Below are positions 54,799-63,751 of a stretch of 64,000 nucleotides of DNA, one piece after another. Source of the stretch: Blastococcus sp. DSM 46786 (lineage in GTDB: Bacteria > Actinomycetota > Actinomycetes > Mycobacteriales > Geodermatophilaceae); assembly GCF_900109665.1 (NCBI RefSeq), contig NZ_FOAO01000005.1:1-64000 (forward strand), in the 5' to 3' direction. Positions within the stretch are counted from its first letter, which is position 1; every line of letters begins with the position of its first letter. The translations under genes were made by a program, and so were the position numbers. A model generated the notes under the pieces. It saw nothing but the letters and a program-made list of their open reading frames with translations, did not search any database and was not told the origin of the DNA.

Positions 54799-55892
54799 CG
54801 CCGCCGCGCCCCCGCCCACAGCAGGCCCGCGAAGAACGGGGCGCCGACGAACGCGGTCACCACCCCCAGCGGCAGCTCCGCGGGGGACAGGACGGTGCGG
54901 GCGAGCAGGTCGGCGAGCACCAGGAACGCCCCACCGGCCAGCAGGGACACCGGGAGCACCCGGGCGTTCGCGGCGCCGACCAGCCGCCGGACGACGTGCG
55001 GCACGACCAGCCCGACGAAGCCGATCAGCCCGCTGACCGCGACGGCGGACGCGGTGGCCAGCGAGGCGGCGACCACCACGAGCAGCCGCAGCCGGCCGGG
55101 GTGCACGCCCAGCGAGCGGGCTTCGTCGTCGCCCACGGCGAGCACGTCCAGCGGGCGGGCGCACAGCAGCAGCGTGCCCACCGCCACCCCGAGGTAGGGC
55201 AGCACCAGGCCGACGTCGGACCACTGGGCGCCGCCCAGGTGCCCGAGGAGCCAGCCGTAGATCTCCCGCAGGTCGTCGGTGTTCTGCTGCTGCACCAGCG
55301 TCTGCGCCGCCGCCAGGAACGCGGCGACGGCGATACCGGCCAGCAGCAGCGACGCGCTCTGCGACCCGCCGGCGACGTGCCCCAGGGCCAGGGCGCAGCC
55401 CACCCCGACGAGCGCCCCGACGAAGGCGGCCAGCGGGACGACCCCGACCGGGCCGACGTGCTGCCCGGGTGCGTAGGCGATCACCAGGGTGGCGCCGAGA
55501 CCGGCACCGGCCGCGGCACCGAGCAGGTAGGGGTCGGCGAGCGGGTTGCGGAACACCCCCTGGTAGGCGGCGCCGGAGACGGCGAGCCCGGCGCCGACCA
55601 GCACCGCGAGCACCACGCGCGGCAGGCGGAGCTCGACCAGCACCGCCGCGCGGGTCCCCTCCAGGGCGCCGGGCACGTCCAGGCCCAGCGGCGCCAGCGC
55701 CCGGTCGAGCAGCGTGGCGACGACCGCGCCGGGCGGCAGCGGCACCGCGCCGACCCACACGCCGGCCAGCACCGCAGCTCCCAGGACGACGGCGGTGCCG
55801 GCCCCGGCGAGGAGTGCGGAGCGCCGCGACCGCACGGCACCCGGCCCGGCCGCGGTGCGGCCGGACCGGGTGCCGGGGGCTGCGGTGCTCAT
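54795..55892 (-). CDS. btuC: Cobalamin ABC transporter permease (FecCD family)
   Basis: 365 residues with about nine to ten membrane segments. Family stretches are LRLPRVVLAVLVGAGLAVSG, FRNPLADPYLLGAAAGAGLG and SGLIGFVGLVVPHVVRRLVG. It forms the dimeric channel. The ATG at 55892 is 13 nt after the binding-protein stop. Confidence 0.87.
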   Translation of the reverse strand: MSTAAPGTRSGRTAAGPGAVRSRRSALLAGAGTAVVLGAAVLAGVWVGAVPLPPGAVVATLLDRALAPLGLDVPGALEGTRAAVLVELRLPRVVLAVLVGAGLAVSGAAYQGVFRNPLADPYLLGAAAGAGLGATLVIAYAPGQHVGPVGVVPLAAFVGALVGVGCALALGHVAGGSQSASLLLAGIAVAAFLAAAQTLVQQQNTDDLREIYGWLLGHLGGAQWSDVGLVLPYLGVAVGTLLLCARPLDVLAVGDDEARSLGVHPGRLRLLVVVAASLATASAVAVSGLIGFVGLVVPHVVRRLVGAANARVLPVSLLAGGAFLVLADLLARTVLSPAELPLGVVTAFVGAPFFAGLLWAGARRR

Positions 55893-55905
55893 GCAGGGGA
55901 AGTCC

Positions 55906-56883
55906 TCAGCCTTGCAGGGCCTCGGCGACGGTCTCGGCGAAGTCCGCGACGCGCGGACCCCAGCGGGACACGACGTCGTCGTCGGCCTCCACGATCCGGC
56001 CCTCCACCACCGCGGGGACGCTGCCGAAGGCCGGGCGCTCGGCCACGGTCTCCGCGCTCTGGCCGCAGCACTTCGTGTCGGCCAGCACGATGATCTCGGG
56101 CGCCTGGTCGACGACGTACTCGGCCGAGAGCTGCGGGTAGCCGCCGCTGGCGTCCGCGGCGCCGTCGGCGATGTTCTCCAGCCCGAACATGCTGTAGATG
56201 CTGCCGATGAAGGTGCTGCTGTCCGCGGAGTAGAGCTCCGGGCCGAGCTCGTGGAAGACCCGCTGCCCAGCGGCGTCCGCGGGCACGGAGCCGACGGCGG
56301 CCTGGATGCGGTCGCGCACGTCGGCGACGACCTCGGCCGCCTCCTCCGGGTGGCCGGTGGCCTCGCCGAGCAGCTCGATCTGCCCGTAGGTGTCGTCGAG
56401 GTCCTCGGCGGCCTCGAGCAGCAGCACCGGGACGTCGAGGGTCTCCAGGGCGTCCACGATGCCGTTGGTGTCGTTGCTGAGCACCACCAGGTCGGGGTCG
56501 TACCCCGCGATCGCCTCGGCGTTGGGCGTGAACGCCGACAGGTCCGTCGTCGGGGCCTCCGCCGGGTAGTTCGAGTTGTCGTCGGCGGCCTCGACCTGGT
56601 CGCCCGCACCGATGGCGAAGAGCATCTCCGTCGCCGTGGCCGACATGGAGACGATGTCCTCGGGGCGCTCCTCGAGGGTCACCTCGCCGTTGTCGCCGGT
56701 GACCGTGACCGGGAAGTCGCCGGCGGCCGACGACGGGGCCGGCTCGTCGGCGGCCGTGCCGGACGACCCGCCGCAGGCGGTGAGCGCGAGCAGGGGAGCG
56801 GCCAGCAGGCCGACGAGGGCGGGAGAGCGCCGCCGCGGGGCGGACGCGCTCGACCGCGCCGCGCGGGGGGAAGTGCCGGGCAA
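55906..56883 (-). CDS. btuF: Cobalamin-binding lipoprotein
   Basis: 325 residues. A basic N-region and membrane helix end in lipobox LTAC (Cys about residue 37), followed by a periplasmic-binding fold of the BtuF/FhuD class (EDIVSMSATATEMLFAIGAG, YDPDLVVLSNDTNGI). The start is TTG 56883, placed by GGAGG 6 nt upstream; no ATG or GTG fits. It is the first gene of btuFCD, controlled by the cobalamin riboswitch. Confidence 0.83.
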   Translation of the reverse strand: MPGTSPRAARSSASAPRRRSPALVGLLAAPLLALTACGGSSGTAADEPAPSSAAGDFPVTVTGDNGEVTLEERPEDIVSMSATATEMLFAIGAGDQVEAADDNSNYPAEAPTTDLSAFTPNAEAIAGYDPDLVVLSNDTNGIVDALETLDVPVLLLEAAEDLDDTYGQIELLGEATGHPEEAAEVVADVRDRIQAAVGSVPADAAGQRVFHELGPELYSADSSTFIGSIYSMFGLENIADGAADASGGYPQLSAEYVVDQAPEIIVLADTKCCGQSAETVAERPAFGSVPAVVEGRIVEADDDVVSRWGPRVADFAETVAEALQG

Positions 56884-56888
56884 GGAGG

Positions 56889-56903
56889 GCCTCCACGGGA
56901 GGC
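56889..56903 (-). promoter_or_regulatory. Hairpin sequestering the btuF ribosome-binding site
   Basis: GCCTCC-CGT-GGAGGC: the Shine-Dalgarno GGAGG pairs with CCTCC just upstream. It is a plausible OFF-state helix of the riboswitch expression platform, acting on translation. Confidence 0.5.
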
Positions 56904-56976
56904 GGCGAGCGTCGTCGCCCGAGCTGGTCCGACGGCCCGATGCGCGACCCTTGCCGCGAGGGTCGGATGCACGGCG

Positions 56977-57100
56977 CAGGGCAGGCGATCTGGCTCGGCC
57001 CCCGTGGGAGACCTTCACAGTTGCGGGACAGCGCCGGGTTCGCACCGGACTTCGCTGCTGCTGCACCGCCGGCACGGAGCCGGCGGGCAGAAAGGTACCA
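56977..57100 (-). ncRNA. Cobalamin riboswitch upstream of btuFCD
   Basis: Read on the minus strand, it contains the conserved core GGTGCGAACCCGGCGCTGTC, then CCGCAACTGTGAAGGT, and the 3' element GAGCCAGATCGCCTGCC, in the order and spacing of the AdoCbl riboswitch. A 5' GGTACC and a GC-rich stem (CCGCCGGCTCCGTGCCGGCGG) complete the paired outer region. B12 binding should switch off the importer. Bounds are approximate. Confidence 0.9.
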
Positions 57101-57142
57101 GCGCCGGCGGTCCCGGCCGTCCGGGGCGCGGAGCCGGACGGG

Positions 57143-57711
57143 TCAGCAGGGCGTGGTGGGCAGCGTGCGCGGACGGGGCCAGGTCGTGGCGAGCACCACC
57201 CCGCGGAGCCGCGACTCGTCGACCGGTCCGAAGACGCGGGAGTCGATGGAGCCCTCCGCTCGTCGCCGAGCAGGAAGACCGAGCCGTCGGGGACGGTGAC
57301 CGGCCCGAACCACACGCCGTCCAGGCGCGCCGGATCGCTCCAGGGTTCGCAGACGGCCGCGCCGTCCACCACGAGGACGCCGTCCTCCACGGCGACGGAT
57401 TCCCCGCCGAGCGCCACGACCCGCTTGACCAGCGGGGCGGCGCCCGGCTCCGCGGGGTCGGCCACGACGACGTCCCAGCGGTCCACCGACACCGGCCACC
57501 GCAGGACCAGCACCAGGTCGCCCACGTCGATCGTCGGCGCCATGCTGCCGGACGCGACGCGCACCAGCTGGACCGGGAACAGGCCGAGCACGGAGAGGAC
57601 CAGGCAGACCAGGACGGCGGCACCCAGGCGCACCCGCAGGGGCGACCGGTTCCGGACCGCGGCGCGCGGTGCCGCGTGCCGCCCGGGCGGGCGGGGAGCG
57701 CGATCAGCCAC
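57143..57711 (-). pseudogene. lepB: Signal peptidase I gene with a single-base frameshift
   Basis: One membrane segment is followed by the catalytic Ser motif ASGSMAPTIDVGDLV and Lys motif LVKRVVALGGESV, then LLGDERR. The remaining S26 signature GSIDSRVFGPVDESRLRG continues in another frame. Adding one G to the run opposite 57252-57254 restores D-E-R-R-G-S-I-D-S-R and an uninterrupted protein of about 189 residues. The defect is either real inactivation or a homopolymer sequencing error. The GTG at 57711 lacks an RBS; a well-placed AGGAG serves an out-of-frame ATG 25 nt earlier that opens only 10 codons. Confidence 0.78.
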
Positions 57712-57871
57712 GGCGCCCGTACCCGGCGACGTCCATCTCGGCTTCTCCTGTTCACTGCCGCGGTCCTGCGCGGTGGGGACACGGTGCCCTGCGGCACCCC
57801 GTCCCGGCAGCCGCGCCCTGGGGCATCCCTGCACCCCCATCCGGGGGGCACCGCTCAGGGGCGGGTGCGCG

Positions 57872-58233
57872 TCACACCTCGTGGTCGACGGGGAGGTGGA
57901 CCGCGATGCGGGCCCCACCGCCCGGCCGATCGCCCATCTCGAGCCGGCCGCCCAGCGCGGCGACCCGGTCGGCCATGAGCCTCAGCCCCAGGTGGCCGTC
58001 GGGGCTGCCCCGGTGGGCCGGGCCGAAGCCGACGCCGTCGTCAGCCACCTTTAACCGGACCGTCGTCTGCCGCCCGGAGCCCTCCGCCTCCAGCGTCACC
58101 CAGACGCAGGCCGCCGGGCGTGGTGGACCACGTTGGCCAGCGTCTCCTTGGCGGTGCGGTACAGCGTCGCGGCCTGCTGGGGGCCCAGCGGCGGCAGCGG
58201 ACCGGTCCGCACCACGCCCGCCAGCCGGTCCCG
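57872..58233 (-). pseudogene. Remnant of a sensor histidine kinase (ATPase end only)
   Basis: The first part reads LAGVVRTGPLPPLGPQQAAT and YRTAKETLANVVHHARR, the second VWVTLEAEG ... VADDGVGFGP and HLGLRLMADRVAALGGRLEM, together a NarL-type HATPase_c domain. They are in different frames; one missing G near 58111 explains it. The kinase lacks its sensor and phospho-acceptor regions. It follows immediately, in frame, after the stop of the response regulator. This looks like a decayed kinase fused by deletion to its regulator gene. Confidence 0.72.
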
Positions 58234-58644
58234 TCAGGAGCGAGACCCTCCGCAGGCTGCAGCTTCCGGCCAGGCGCTGCCCCCGTCGGCGACGGCGCGG
58301 ATGTGGTCGGTGAGGGCGTCGGAGTCCTCGCCCTTCGAGAGGAAACCGGCTGCGCCCAGCGCCTTGGCCTCCGCCATGACGCTCGTCAGGACCGTGCCGG
58401 TCAGCAGGACGACCCTGACGTCGGGGCACTCCTGGCGCAGCTGCGCGGCGGCCTCCAGGCCGGTCATCCGGGGCATGACGTGGTCCAGCAGGGCGACGTG
58501 CGGACGGGTGGACCGGGCGGCCGGCAGGACCTCGTCGCCGTCGGAGCAGGCGGCCACGACCGCGATGTCGTCGGTGGACCCGAAGAGGTCCACCAACGCG
58601 AGCCGGACCCCGGTGTGGTCGTCGGCGATCAACAGGCGGATCAC
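58234..58644 (-). CDS. Receiver-only response regulator (probably truncated)
   Basis: 136 residues. REC domain with the acidic pair IADDH, phospho-acceptor Asp in ALLDHVMPRMTG and Lys in GFLSKGEDSDAL, so phosphorylation chemistry is intact. The NarL-type LuxR helix-turn-helix that normally follows is absent: the frame stops after SAWPEAAACGGSRS and runs into a kinase fragment. It may be a functional single-domain receiver or a deletion product. The ATG at 58644 has no strong RBS. Confidence 0.75.
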   Translation of the reverse strand: MIRLLIADDHTGVRLALVDLFGSTDDIAVVAACSDGDEVLPAARSTRPHVALLDHVMPRMTGLEAAAQLRQECPDVRVVLLTGTVLTSVMAEAKALGAAGFLSKGEDSDALTDHIRAVADGGSAWPEAAACGGSRS

Positions 58645-59085
58645 GTGCGCCCCTGTTCTGAGGTGGCCGGGGGCGCCGGTGGTTCCGGCGCGTTGCGGCG
58701 GTGGGTGGTGGCCGGCTGGCAGTGTGCTTCCCCGGTTGCCGGAGCGCCAACCGGAGGAAGGCGCGTCCCGGGCCTGCGGGGCCGCCGAGGTGGTCGGGGC
58801 GGCTCCGGGCGGTGGTCCGCTACCGGGCCACGACAGGGGCGACGGCCCCGCGGCCCGCCCGGGCGCGCGCAGCGGCGGCCCGACGGCGACGGAGCTGGGT
58901 CACGGCGACATGCGGACGGGCGGGGAGTGGCTGCGGGACGGCATGCGGTCCTCCTGTGCGGGCCGGTTCCGGTGCCCCTCCCATGGGGCGGGACCATGCG
59001 GAGAGTCTCGACGCGCCGGGGAACCGCGGACAGCCGAGGGGTGGGGGCCTCTCACCGCGCCCGCCGCGGCCGGCCGGTCGGACGG
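58645..59085. other. Non-coding interval between the response regulator and glgM
   Basis: 441 bp. Frames crossing it are Pro/Arg-rich and unconvincing. An AGGAGG precedes a 14-codon frame at 58900-58944 (minus), overlapping by GTGA a 27-residue Arg/Ala-rich frame that ends near 58820. Neither resembles a known peptide. Otherwise I see only GC-rich sequence. Confidence 0.35.
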
Positions 59086-60276
59086 TCACCGCCGAGCGGC
59101 CAGGACTCCCGCGTAGACCTCCACCGTCTGCCGGGCGATCGCCTCCCAGCCGAAGTCGGCGACCACCCGTGCGCGGCCCGCGGCACCCATGGCGGCGGCG
59201 CGATCCGGAGCGGCCAGCAGCTCGCCGGTGCGGGCCGCCAGGCCGGCGGCGAACCCCGCCGGGTCGCTCTCGTCGTAGGGCACCAGCAGGCCGGTGCGGC
59301 CGTCGTCGACGACCTCCGGGATGCCGCCCACCGCGCTGGCCACGACGGCGGTGCCACAGGCGGCGGCCTCGAGGTTCACGATGCCCAGCGGCTCGTAGAC
59401 CGACGGGCACACGAACACCGTCGCGCCCGTGATGAGCGGGACCAGCTGCTCCCGGGGCAGCATCTCCTCGATCCAGACCACGCCGTCGCGGCGGCGCTGG
59501 AGGGCGGCGACCGCATCGGCGACCTGCTGCCGCTCGGCAGGGGTGTCGGCGGCCCCCGCACAGAGCACGAGACCGGCGTCGGCGGGCAGCTGGTCGGCCG
59601 CGGCGAGCAGGTGCACCAGCCCCTTCTGCCGGGTGATCCGCCCGACGAACAGCGCGTACGGCCGGTCGGGCTCCACGCCGAGCCGGCGGACGACGTCAGG
59701 GGCGGGTACCGGCCGGTAGGCCCGGGCGTCGACGCCGTTGCGGACCACGTGCACCCGGGCCGGGTCGAGCTCGGGGTAGACGGCGAGCACGTCCTCGCGC
59801 ATGCCGGAGCTGACCGCGACGACCGCATCGGCGGCCAGGTAGGCGGTGCGCTCGGCCCAGGAGGAGAGCCGGTAGCCGCCACCGAGCTGCTCGGCCTTCC
59901 ACGGCCGGCGCGGTTCCAGCGAGTGCGCCGTGACGACGTGCGGGACGCCGTGCACCAGCGAGGCGAGGAGGCCGGCGGTGTTGGCGTACCAGGTGTGGCT
60001 GTGCACCAGGTCGACGCCGGCGAGCGCGGCGGCGATGCCGACGTCGACGCCCACCGCCTGCAGCGCGCCGTTGGCCTCGGAGAGCTCGGCGGGCACGGCG
60101 TGGGCGGTCGCGTCCGGCCGCGGCCCGCCGAAGCAGTGGACGTCGACCTGGAGGTCCTGCGCGCCCCCGGTCCCGTCGGGCAGGGCGCGCAGGGCCGCCA
60201 CCAGGTGCTCGACGTGCACCCCCGCGCCGCCGTAGACGTCCGGCGGCCACTCTCGCGTGACGATCCCGATGCGCAC
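59086..60276 (-). CDS. glgM: Alpha-maltose-1-phosphate synthase / glycogen synthase
   Basis: 396 residues, GT-B fold of GT4 type. N-terminal [20 protein letters not shown], then [14 protein letters not shown], and the C-terminal donor site [20 protein letters not shown] are present. It matches the actinobacterial GlgA/GlgM (Rv1212c type), which uses ADP-glucose and feeds alpha-glucan synthesis. The GTG at 60276 has TAGGGT 6 nt upstream and no RBS, so it is leaderless. It is divergent from glgC. Confidence 0.9.
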   Translation of the reverse strand: MRIGIVTREWPPDVYGGAGVHVEHLVAALRALPDGTGGAQDLQVDVHCFGGPRPDATAHAVPAELSEANGALQAVGVDVGIAAALAGVDLVHSHTWYANTAGLLASLVHGVPHVVTAHSLEPRRPWKAEQLGGGYRLSSWAERTAYLAADAVVAVSSGMREDVLAVYPELDPARVHVVRNGVDARAYRPVPAPDVVRRLGVEPDRPYALFVGRITRQKGLVHLLAAADQLPADAGLVLCAGAADTPAERQQVADAVAALQRRRDGVVWIEEMLPREQLVPLITGATVFVCPSVYEPLGIVNLEAAACGTAVVASAVGGIPEVVDDGRTGLLVPYDESDPAGFAAGLAARTGELLAAPDRAAAMGAAGRARVVADFGWEAIARQTVEVYAGVLAARR

Positions 60277-60320
60277 GGCGCCACCCTAGAAGGACCCCGC
60301 TGCCCCCCGCCGCTCGCAAG

Positions 60321-60497
60321 CTCGCGACGGGTCCCTGCAGCGGGGCCGTTCCATCCGGTCACGTGCTCAGGGCGGTGCCCTGGACGAGGCCGTTCCAGCA
60401 CGTCACCGGGCTCGCGACGGGTCCCTGCAGCGGGGCCGTTCCATCCGGTCACGTGCTCAGGGCGGTGCCCTGGACGAGGCCGTTCCGGCACGTCACC
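60321..60497. repeat. 90-bp tandem duplication between glgM and glgC
   Basis: Copy 1 (60321-60410) and copy 2 (60411-60497) differ at one base (60397 A, 60487 G) over 87 bp. Each copy contains two inverted TGGAACGG-type cores (GGGGCCGTTCCATCC and GAGGCCGTTCCAGCACGTCA). It fills much of the 293-bp divergent promoter region of the glycogen genes. Confidence 0.9.
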
Positions 60498-60569
60498 CGT
60501 TCGGGGCCGAGGGGAGAGAGCGCGGGGCCGCGTGCGGCGGGGGCGCGGTCCAGCGGCTACGTTGCGGGG

Positions 60570-61790
60570 ATGCGCGGCGGTCCACGGGTTCTGGGCATCG
60601 TCCTGGCGGGCGGTGAGGGGAAGCGGCTGGCTCCGCTGACCCAGGACCGCGCGAAGCCGGCCGTCCCCTTCGGGGGCAACTACCGGCTCGTCGACTTCGT
60701 GCTCTCCAACCTGGTGAACGGCGACATCCGGCACATCGCCGTCCTCACCCAGTACAAGAGCCACAGCCTCGACCGGCACATCACCCAGACCTGGCGGATG
60801 TCCAGCCTGCTGGGCAACTACGTGACCCCGGTGCCGGCGCAGCAGCGCCTTGGCCCGCGCTGGTACACCGGCAGCGCCGACGCGATCTTCCAGAGCCTCA
60901 ACCTGATCTACGACGAGCGCCCGGACGTCGTCGTCGTCTTCGGGGCCGACCACGTCTACCGCATGGACCCGGCGCAGATGGTCGACCAGCACCTGCAGAC
61001 CGGAGCGGGCGTGACCATCGCCGGGCTGCGGGTGCCGCGGCGCGAGGCGACCGAGTTCGGCGTCATCGACTCCGACGCCGAGGGGAAGGTGCGCGGGTTC
61101 CTGGAGAAGCCGGCGGACCCGCCCGGGCTGCCCGACTCGCCCGAGGAGAGCTTCGCCTCCATGGGCAACTACGTGTTCACCACCGACGCCCTGCTGGAGA
61201 CGCTGCGCGCCGACGCGGAGGACCCCGGCTCGGTGCACGACATGGGCGGCTCGATCATGCCGATGCTCGCCGAGGCCGGGGAGGCGTGGGTCTACGACTT
61301 CTCCACCAACGTGGTGCCGGGGGCGACCGAGCGCGACCAGGGCTACTGGCGCGACGTCGGCACGATCGACTCGTACTACGACGCCCACATGGACCTGGTG
61401 TCGGTGTCGCCGGTGTTCAACCTCTACAACGACCGGTGGCCGATCTACACGCTGCCGCCGCAGCGCCCGCCGGCGAAGTTCGTGCTGGGCGGACGCGCCG
61501 AGGAGTCGATGGTGAGCGCGGGCGCCATCATCGGCGGCGGCTCGGTGCACGGCTCGGTGATCTCGCCGGGGGTGCGCGTGGAGCGCGGTGCCCGGGTCGA
61601 GGACAGCGTGGTCATGGACGGCGCCTACATCGGCGAGGGCGCGCACGTCCGCCGGGCCATCCTGGACAAGAACGTCGTCGTGCCGGCCGGGGCGCGGATC
61701 GGCGTCGACCACGAACTGGACCGCGAGCGCTACCACGTGAGCGCCGGGGGCATCACCGTGCTGGGCAAGGGCGTCCGCGCCTACCTCTGA
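60570..61790 (+). CDS. glgC: Glucose-1-phosphate adenylyltransferase
   Basis: 406 residues. The nucleotide motif is [20 protein letters not shown] and [19 protein letters not shown]. Catalytic Asp is in [11 protein letters not shown], the substrate site is FLEKP, and there is a C-terminal left-handed beta-helix. It makes ADP-glucose for GlgM encoded divergently. The ATG at 60570 has TACGTT 6 nt upstream (leaderless pattern). Confidence 0.95.
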   Translation: MRGGPRVLGIVLAGGEGKRLAPLTQDRAKPAVPFGGNYRLVDFVLSNLVNGDIRHIAVLTQYKSHSLDRHITQTWRMSSLLGNYVTPVPAQQRLGPRWYTGSADAIFQSLNLIYDERPDVVVVFGADHVYRMDPAQMVDQHLQTGAGVTIAGLRVPRREATEFGVIDSDAEGKVRGFLEKPADPPGLPDSPEESFASMGNYVFTTDALLETLRADAEDPGSVHDMGGSIMPMLAEAGEAWVYDFSTNVVPGATERDQGYWRDVGTIDSYYDAHMDLVSVSPVFNLYNDRWPIYTLPPQRPPAKFVLGGRAEESMVSAGAIIGGGSVHGSVISPGVRVERGARVEDSVVMDGAYIGEGAHVRRAILDKNVVVPAGARIGVDHELDRERYHVSAGGITVLGKGVRAYL

Positions 61791-61857
61791 GACCCCCGGG
61801 GCCGCCCCCGGACGGTGGAAGTCGTCGGTTTCCCTTCACAGCACCCGAGGAGGCCCG

Positions 61858-62304
61858 GTGGCACGGGACGTCGACGTGGTCACGGAGGCGGTCATCCACC
61901 GTCCGCGGGCCCAGGTGGCGGCGTTCGCGGGCGATCCCGGTCGCGCGCCGGAGTGGTACCGCGCCATCGACTCGGTCGAGTGGCGGACCCCTCCTCCCGT
62001 CGCCGTCGGATCGCGGGTGGACTTCGTGGCCCGGTTCCTCCGGCGACGGCTGGCCTACACCTACGAGGTGGCGGAGCTCGTGCCGGGCGAGCGGCTGGTC
62101 ATGCGCACGGCGCAGGGACCGTTCCCCATGGAGACCACCTACACGTGGGAGGAGCTCGCCCCGGGCAGCACCCGGATGACGCTGCGCAACCGCGGCCGTC
62201 CGGCGGGCTTCTCCGCCCTCGCCTCCCCGTTCGTCGCCGCCGCCGTCCGGCGGGCCAACCGCGCAGACCTCGCTCGTCTGCGCGACCTGCTCGAGCGGGG
62301 ATGA
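61858..62304 (+). CDS. SRPBCC-family protein
   Basis: 148 residues opening VVTEAVIHRPRAQVAAFAGD, a START-like ligand-binding fold without catalytic signature. The GTG at 61858 follows GAGGAGG. It converges with the methyltransferase gene with 3 bp between stops. Confidence 0.8.
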   Translation: MARDVDVVTEAVIHRPRAQVAAFAGDPGRAPEWYRAIDSVEWRTPPPVAVGSRVDFVARFLRRRLAYTYEVAELVPGERLVMRTAQGPFPMETTYTWEELAPGSTRMTLRNRGRPAGFSALASPFVAAAVRRANRADLARLRDLLERG

Positions 62305-62307
62305 CGC

Positions 62308-62970
62308 TCAGCTGCGCTTCGTGGCCACCAGCAGCCCGGTGCCGATCGGCAGGACGGCGGGTAGCAGCGTCTCGTCGTCGCGGATCGTGCGGGCGATCTC
62401 GCGCCAGGCCACCGACTGCGGGTCGCGGGCGGTGCGGTCGGCGACGCGGCCGCTCTCGAGCAGCCCGTGGCAGGTGAGCGTGCCGCCGATCCGCACCAGG
62501 CCGAGCAGTGCGGCGAGGTGCTCGGAGTACTCGCGGGGCGGGCCGGCGCAGCAGACCATGTCGTAGCCGCCGGGGGAGAGCCGGGGGAGCACCTCACCGG
62601 GGGTGCCGAAGATCAGCCGGGCCCGGCTGGCGGGCACCTTCGCCTCGGCGAGCGCCGAGCGCGCCGCCCGGAGCTGCTCGGGATCGGCGTCCAGCGCGGT
62701 GAGGACGCCGTCGGGCCGCATCCCGCGCAGCAGCCAGAGCGCGGCCAGGCCGCCGCCGCTGCCGATCGAGACGACCGAGCGGGCGCCGCTCGTCGCGGCC
62801 AGCACGGCCAGGGTGGCGCCCACCGGCGGCTCCACCGGGGTGGCGCCGGAGAGGAAGTGCGCGCGCCGCCGGGCGGCCACCATCTCTGGCGACTCGGCGG
62901 CGAAGCGGTCGGCGTAGGCGGCGCCCTGGTCGGTGCCGCCCGCGGGCGGCGGCTGATCGGCGCTCATCAC
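62308..62970 (-). CDS. O-methyltransferase (Rv1220c-like)
   Basis: 220 residues of the small O-methyltransferase type. The SAM region is SVVSIGSGGGLAALWLLRGM and TALDADPEQLRAA. It corresponds in order to Rv1220c, next to sigE. The GTG at 62970 has TACCCT 6 nt upstream and no RBS (leaderless). The methyl acceptor is unknown. Confidence 0.84.
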   Translation of the reverse strand: MMSADQPPPAGGTDQGAAYADRFAAESPEMVAARRRAHFLSGATPVEPPVGATLAVLAATSGARSVVSIGSGGGLAALWLLRGMRPDGVLTALDADPEQLRAARSALAEAKVPASRARLIFGTPGEVLPRLSPGGYDMVCCAGPPREYSEHLAALLGLVRIGGTLTCHGLLESGRVADRTARDPQSVAWREIARTIRDDETLLPAVLPIGTGLLVATKRS

Positions 62971-63048
62971 CGGCCGAGGGTAGTGGCCCGGGGCCCCGTG
63001 CCCGAGTGCGCGGGCGGACCTGTGCGTCTCCTGGGAGTCCCGGTGCGC

Positions 63049-63076
63049 GGGAACACGGGTGTGCCCACCGTCCGTT
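63049..63076 (+). promoter_or_regulatory. Candidate ECF (SigE-type) promoter
   Basis: GGGAAC (63049-63054) and CGTT (63073-63076) with 18 nt between resemble the SigE/SigH promoter class (GGAAC ... CGTT). It lies about 90 nt upstream of the sigE start, suggesting autoregulation. The spacing is slightly long. Confidence 0.45.
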
Positions 63077-63163
63077 GATCACGACGTGCGCCTGATGCGA
63101 CCCGTGTCCCGACCCGCCGACTCCGGGGAGGTAGTGGGCGGTCCCGTCTGCGATCCTGGTGCC

Positions 63164-63751
63164 GTGCCCGAGGCCACCACCCCGACGTCCGCTGCTGCCG
63201 CGGCGGAACAGGAGGGCTGGGTGGCGCCCACGTGGGAGCAGGTGGTCCGCGACCACTCGGCCCGGGTCTACCGGCTGGCCTACCGCCTCTCGGGCAACCC
63301 TCAGGACGCCGAGGACCTGACGCAGGAGACCTTCGTCCGGGTGTTCCGCTCGCTGGCCGACTACTCGCCGGGCACTTTCGAGGGCTGGCTGCACCGCATC
63401 ACCACGAACCTCTTCCTCGACATGGTCCGCCGCCGGCAGCGGATCCGGTTCGACGCGCTGCCCGACGACACCGAGCGGCTGCCGGGCCGGGCGCCGAGCC
63501 CCGAGCAGGTCTACGCGGACACCCACCTCGACCCGCAGGTGCAGGCGGCGCTCGACGCGCTCTCGCCGGAGTTCCGGGTGGCTGTCGTCCTGTGCGACAT
63601 CGAGGGGCTCACCTACGAGGAGATCGCCGCCACGCTGGGCATCAAGCTCGGCACCGTGCGCAGCCGCATCCACCGGGGGCGGGTGCAGCTGCGCGAGGCG
63701 CTGGCCCACCTGGCCCCGCGCCGGACAGGTGTCACGGGGGAGGGCTCGTGA
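63164..63751 (+). CDS. sigE: ECF sigma factor (SigE-like)
   Basis: 195 residues. Region 2 (about 20-95) contains [20 protein letters not shown]; region 4 (about 125-180) contains [20 protein letters not shown] followed by [11 protein letters not shown]. By gene order (after the Rv1220c-like gene, before a zinc anti-sigma gene) it corresponds to M. tuberculosis SigE, an envelope-stress factor. The start is GTG 63164, 6 nt after a GATCCT; a GTG at 63134 just after GGGGAGG is an alternative. Confidence 0.88.
   Translation: MPEATTPTSAAAAAEQEGWVAPTWEQVVRDHSARVYRLAYRLSGNPQDAEDLTQETFVRVFRSLADYSPGTFEGWLHRITTNLFLDMVRRRQRIRFDALPDDTERLPGRAPSPEQVYADTHLDPQVQAALDALSPEFRVAVVLCDIEGLTYEEIAATLGIKLGTVRSRIHRGRVQLREALAHLAPRRTGVTGEGS

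Noticed and set aside
58820..58944. Tiny Arg-rich frames behind an AGGAGG on the minus strand
   Set aside because: 14- and 27-codon frames match no known peptide and could be chance in this G+C range.
60277..61736. Minus-strand frame crossing glgC and glgM
   Set aside because: It is a shadow of glgC. The glgM start is fixed at 60276 by the leaderless -10 element and the GT-B N-terminus.
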